Shown here in pieces: positions 4,166 through 6,838 of a stretch of 6,838 bases of DNA; positions within the stretch are counted from its first letter, which is position 1, and each line of letters opens with the position of its first letter. Under the pieces are notes generated by a model. That model did no database searches. It had not been told where the DNA came from and saw only the letters and a program-made list of their open reading frames with translations. A program made the position numbers and the translations under genes. Origin of the DNA: an uncultured Clostridium sp. (GTDB lineage: Bacteria; Bacillota; Clostridia; TANB77; CAG-508); the NCBI GenBank assembly GCA_947643945.1, contig CANRXN010000057.1:1-6838 (forward strand), written 5' to 3'.

Positions 4166-6562
4166 TTTTTAAATTTACATACCATAACACTCATGTCGTC
4201 TTTTACGTTGCCAAAAGTATTGTCAATGGCTTCGTTTAAGATAATGTCTGCTATTTTTTTGGTGTTAGTGGTTTCTAAGTCTTCTAACATGTATTTTACC
4301 CATAGTTCTTTGTTTTTGTATTCGATGTTGGCATCTAAAATCCCGTCACTACACATGACTAGGATATCTCCCGATTGAATGTCTCGGTCAAAGGTTTGGA
4401 TGTGGTCATGGTTTTCGTCTACCATTCCGGTTGGCAACGAGTTTGATTTTATGATTTGTACTTTTTTGTTGTTTTTGATGTAGGTTGGGCAGGCTCCACT
4501 TTTGATGAATTCGATGGTTCCTTCGTATAAGTCTATGATTGCAATGTCTAGTGTGGCAAAGCTTTCGGCATTTTGCCCTATTAATGATGTGTTGATTAGG
4601 TCTAGTGATATGTTTTTGTCAAATCCTGATAATAGTAAGTTTTCTAGCATTCTTAAGGAACTTGTACTGCTTTTCCTTGCTTTTACTCCGGTTCCCATTC
4701 CATCACTTATGGCTACTAAGTATTTTCCGTCTTTTAGTCTTAGTTGTAACATGGCATCTCCTGAAAGCTCACTTTTGCTTTTGGTGGTTTCTCCAGTGCC
4801 AATTGCCATGACGTATTTGTCGGCTGATAGGAAGATTAGTTTTTTTCCTATGCATCCTTCTTCAAATAGTTCGATTGGCTCTTTTAGGGTTTTTGTTGCT
4901 ATTTTTTGGATTTCTTCTATTTTAGCAGTTTCTAGGTTTTCGTCTTGGTATACTTCTAAACAGTATCTTCCTTCTTTTTTTACGCTTAAGTCTTGGACTT
5001 TTATTCCTCTTTGTTTTAGTATTTCTAAGATTTGTGCTTTTTGTTTTTCGTATTTTGCTTCATTTTGTAACTCTTCTTCCATTCCTTGTGCCATTTTTCC
5101 TATGGCTCTTGATACGCCGTCTAGTTGCTTTTGCATGTTTTTTTGTTTTTCTTCTACTCTTTTTTTCCATATAAAGTTGGTTTTGGCAGTTTTATAGGAA
5201 ATGTTGATGGTACGTATCATTTGTGACAGGTTTTGCTCTAGGTACTTGCTTACTTCTTCGTCGTCAAAGCCTACAATGTAGCTGTTACATTTGGCAAAGA
5301 TTTCAAGGAGAGCTTGTCTATCTATTTCTTGTTTGTCTAATAGATATTGGAAGATAGTTTCCACAATTTTTCCTTCGGTGTCTGCTATATCTTCGTATAG
5401 CATGTTGTCCTGATAAGCTTCTAAGTTGCTTAATAATTCGGTTAGGAACATTTGCTTGTTAGCTTCATAAGAGCTTTTTTCTTCTTGGTTATAGGTTGTT
5501 GCCATTTCTTGAATGGCTTTGGATACTTGTTCTAAGTTTTGGGCTACTTCTTTACTTTTGTTTAAGGCTCTGTTTGGTGTAATTGGTAATAATTTTGTGT
5601 TTCCGGATAAATTCTTCTAACTCAATACCGTAGGCTGTTTGGTACGGCTAATAGTCCGAATAAAGGCTATTAAAATTTCTTTAAAGTGGATTAGTTCTAC
5701 GGTGTAGCCATTGGATACATAGGCAAGTAGCACGTTTCCTAGGGCAAATCCAATAACGACACCTATTTTTCCAAATCGATTAAAGATACCTGCCATCATG
5801 CCAGAAATAGCATAAGCTGCTATCATGATTGGTTCCCCACCAGTAATTACCCCGCAAGGTTACACCAATGGTTACTCCTGCTGTGGTTCCTACTAGGATT
5901 CCGTTTTTCCAACCTAGTATCATGACAATTAAGATGCTAATAATGTTTTTGATGTTAAAGCCAAATAGGCTGAGGTCTCCAAAGGCTCCTACGCTAATAG
6001 CAAGTAGTAAGCTTGCTCCTATTAATTCTTCTATAGTAAAGGCTTTTTTTGCCCAGAATTCTTGTAATACAACGCTAGCATTGACAAATATTTTGTAAAA
6101 TACAAAGGCAATGATTGCAGTTGTAATGCTTGCTAGTACATCATATAAGGTAAATCCTGCCATGGCTAGTTTTACGATTTGTACGATTAGGGTTGCTATT
6201 AGTATGTGTTTTCCTATTTTTATTTTTTCGTTTCTTTCTTTTTCGTTGTAAATTGGTTTTACTAAAAATAGGGTTACGACTAAAGTTAGGGCTGTTAAGA
6301 AATAACCCAATGCCCCTCCTACTCCATATTTTATTAGGTTTCCTATTAACGATACTACGATAATTCCTAAGGCAGGAACCGAAGATGCAAAGCACGCACC
6401 TAGCATGCTGATGCTAAAGATGGAGAATTCTCCTCCTAACCCCACCATGGATAGCATGAGTGAAACAATATAGATAACAACATTTTTTATAGCAAATATG
6501 TTTGAAAAAATGTTCATTTTTTGGTTTTGCTTTTCTTCTATGATATTTTCGTTTTGATACAT
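4156..6562 (-). CDS. spoIIE: Stage II sporulation protein E (SpoIIE), PP2C-type phosphatase, four +1 recoding sites
   Basis: SpoIIE sits at the asymmetric division septum and dephosphorylates SpoIIAA, releasing sigma F in the forespore. Skipping the C of four in-frame CGG codons yields one 800-residue protein, close to the roughly 827 of Bacillus subtilis SpoIIE. Residues about 20-305 are a multi-helix membrane domain (around ten segments). About 320-590 form the cytoplasmic regulatory and oligomerisation region, rich in coiled coil. The PP2C domain carries ISDGMGTGVKARKSS (metal Asp619), ATLDIAIIDLYEGTIEFIKS, LPTGMVD, SDGILD (Asp738) and VKDDMSVMV (Asp787/788), so all catalytic motifs are intact. 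I chose ATG 6562 because AGAGG (6575-6571) lies 8 nt upstream; the GTG at 6571 overlaps that site. The recoding sites fall after residues 236, 301, 310 and 318, inside or just after the membrane domain. Without them the phosphatase would never be made. A decayed pseudogene is unlikely given the perfect motifs. Confidence 0.95.
5603..5605 (-). other. In-frame CGG with +1 frame change to Gly (site 6, spoIIE)
   Basis: GAA TTT ATC CGG AAA CAC becomes ATC (C) GGA AAC ACA AAA TTA, giving F-I-G319-N-T-K-L-L-P-I-T-P. This joins the frame that continues to the spoIIE stop. It is the last of three sites within 53 nt. Confidence 0.88.
5628..5630 (-). other. In-frame CGG with +1 frame change to Gly (site 5, spoIIE)
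   Basis: AGC CTA CGG TAT TGA becomes CTA (C) GGT ATT GAG TTA, giving S-L-G311-I-E-L-E-E. In the unshifted frame a stop follows CGG after one codon, so no alternative readthrough exists. Confidence 0.88.
5656..5658 (-). other. In-frame CGG with +1 frame change to Gly (site 4, spoIIE)
   Basis: GCC TTT ATT CGG ACT becomes ATT (C) GGA CTA TTA GCC GTA, giving F-I-G302-L-L-A-V-P-N-S-L. This finishes the last membrane helix with hydrophobic residues, whereas the unshifted frame gives RTISRTKQPTVLS and a stop. Confidence 0.88.
5852..5854 (-). other. In-frame CGG with +1 frame change to Gly (site 3, spoIIE)
   Basis: GTA ACC TTG CGG GGT becomes TTG (C) GGG GTA ATT ACT GGT GGG, giving T-L-G237-V-I-T-G-G-E-P-I-M-I. 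This continues a glycine-rich membrane helix. The unshifted frame gives polar, tryptophan-rich text (RGNYWWGTNHDSS) and stops after 24 codons. Confidence 0.88.
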
Positions 6563-6575
6563 CCTTACCACCTCT
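6563..6575 (-). promoter_or_regulatory. Ribosome binding site that decides the spoIIE start
   Basis: AGAGG at 6575-6571 is 8 nt upstream of ATG 6562. The alternative in-frame GTG at 6571 overlaps this site and would leave no spacing, so the ATG is preferred. Confidence 0.75.
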
Positions 6576-6710
6576 TCTTTTTTATATGCTTATTTTACTA
6601 CTTGTCCTTCGTGGTTTTTGTCTTTTTTAGGGAGCAATGTTAAAAAAGTTTTTGACATTTTATTTTTTGTTTTTTGTTTTTTCTCTTTGTTTTTTAGTTT
6701 TCTGCTTTTT

Positions 6711-6739
6711 ATTTTATTACAGATTGTAAAAAAATGCAA
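6711..6739 (-). promoter_or_regulatory. Probable spoIIE promoter
   Basis: TTGCAT (6739-6734) and TAAAAT (6716-6711) are separated by 17 bp on the minus strand, giving a leader of about 140 nt. A TGTCAAA matching the Spo0A box core (6657-6651) lies downstream of this start point, which is not the usual activating position. The leader holds a 22-codon ORF (MSKTFLTLLPKKDKNHEGQ...) ending at 6590 without a ribosome binding site. Confidence 0.4.
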
Positions 6740-6751
6740 TAAAAAAACGAA

Positions 6752-6829
6752 ATGATTTTGGGGACGGAGGAAAAAATCATGGTTGAACAAGTATTCAATC
6801 ATGATTTTTTCCTCCGTCCCCAAAATCAT
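6752..6829. repeat. 78-bp palindromic element with 30-bp perfect arms, GGGGACGG core
   Basis: The arms at 6752-6781 and 6800-6829 are perfect inverted repeats of 30 bp. After one mismatched or wobble pair, TTGAA/TTCAA extends the stem, leaving only a 6-nt loop (6788-6793). The arm carries ATTTTGGGGACGGAGG, sharing the GGGGACGG core with the element at 954-1059, but the rest of the arm differs. A further partial copy of CCCCAAAAT follows at 6830-6838, so the repeat may continue beyond the window. It ends about 12 bp upstream of the probable spoIIE promoter. Confidence 0.9.
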
Positions 6830-6838
6830 CCCCAAAAT

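Noticed and set aside
4502..5197. 231-codon plus-strand ORF opposite spoIIE
   Set aside because: It is the antisense shadow of the SpoIIE phosphatase region, with low-complexity Ser/Phe-rich text and no ribosome binding site. Other plus-strand ORFs opposite the genes are rejected on the same ground.
866..5854. Random long-read homopolymer errors as the cause of the frame breaks
   Set aside because: The breaks do not lie in a common homopolymer, all have the same sign and all fall at CGG, while many long A/T runs within the genes leave the frame intact. A systematic artefact cannot be fully excluded without reads.
866..5854. CGG reassigned to another amino acid in the normal three-base reading
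   Set aside because: Downstream sequence in the zero frame is nonsense and reaches a stop within one to about 24 codons. Only a one-base shift restores the proteins.
4156..6562. spoIIE as a decayed pseudogene
   Set aside because: All catalytic motifs, membrane helices and expected length are preserved, and all four breaks are the same CGG-to-GGN event. Random decay would give mixed indels and stops.
6590..6835. 81-codon minus-strand ORF upstream of spoIIE
   Set aside because: It runs through the palindrome and poly-purine leader and its product is Lys/Phe-rich without family resemblance. At most its last 22 codons could be a leader ORF.
1..6838. tRNA, rRNA or CRISPR array
   Set aside because: I saw no cloverleaf-like gene, no rRNA segment and no regularly spaced repeats. 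The only tandem repeat is the three-copy 8-bp one at 1051.

Overview
The window looks like chromosomal DNA from an uncultured, low-GC, spore-forming member of the Clostridia. The evidence is strongly AT-biased coding, AGGAGG-type ribosome binding sites, Firmicutes-style promoters, a full-length spoIIE, an Rpn-type PD-(D/E)XK nuclease and a WG-repeat membrane protein. All four recognisable genes lie on the minus strand.

Layout from high to low coordinates. A long GGGGACGG-core palindrome (6752-6829) and a promoter (6711-6739) precede spoIIE (6562-4156). An 88-bp inverted-repeat-bounded segment and a 17-bp-stem hairpin follow spoIIE. Next is an AT-rich gap, then the nuclease gene (3738-2857), which ends in a bidirectional terminator. 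A small plus-strand unit (about 2717-2882) sits between the nuclease and the WG-repeat gene (2605-1069). A second GGGGACGG-core palindrome (954-1059) separates that gene from a CorA-like gene (928 to beyond base 1).

The main observation is a systematic recoding pattern. Three of the four genes are interrupted by apparent frameshifts, six in total (one, one and four). Every interruption is an in-frame CGG codon, and at every one the correct reading resumes exactly one base later at the overlapping GGN codon, giving a glycine that fits the family. After skipping the C of each CGG, spoIIE reads as one 800-residue protein, the WG-repeat protein as 511 residues, and the CorA-like protein is open to the window edge. 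By hand I found no in-frame CGG read as arginine anywhere in these genes, while AGA, AGG, CGT, CGC and CGA are all used for arginine. About 22 other CGG trinucleotides lie out of frame and disturb nothing. This fits a lineage in which CGG has no working tRNA and is passed by +1 frameshifting into glycine. A systematic consensus artefact is the main alternative.

The genes do not form an obvious pathway. SpoIIE is the sporulation phosphatase that activates sigma F. The nuclease family is mobile-associated. The WG-repeat and CorA-like proteins are envelope-associated proteins of unknown role. What links them is the shared decoding peculiarity.
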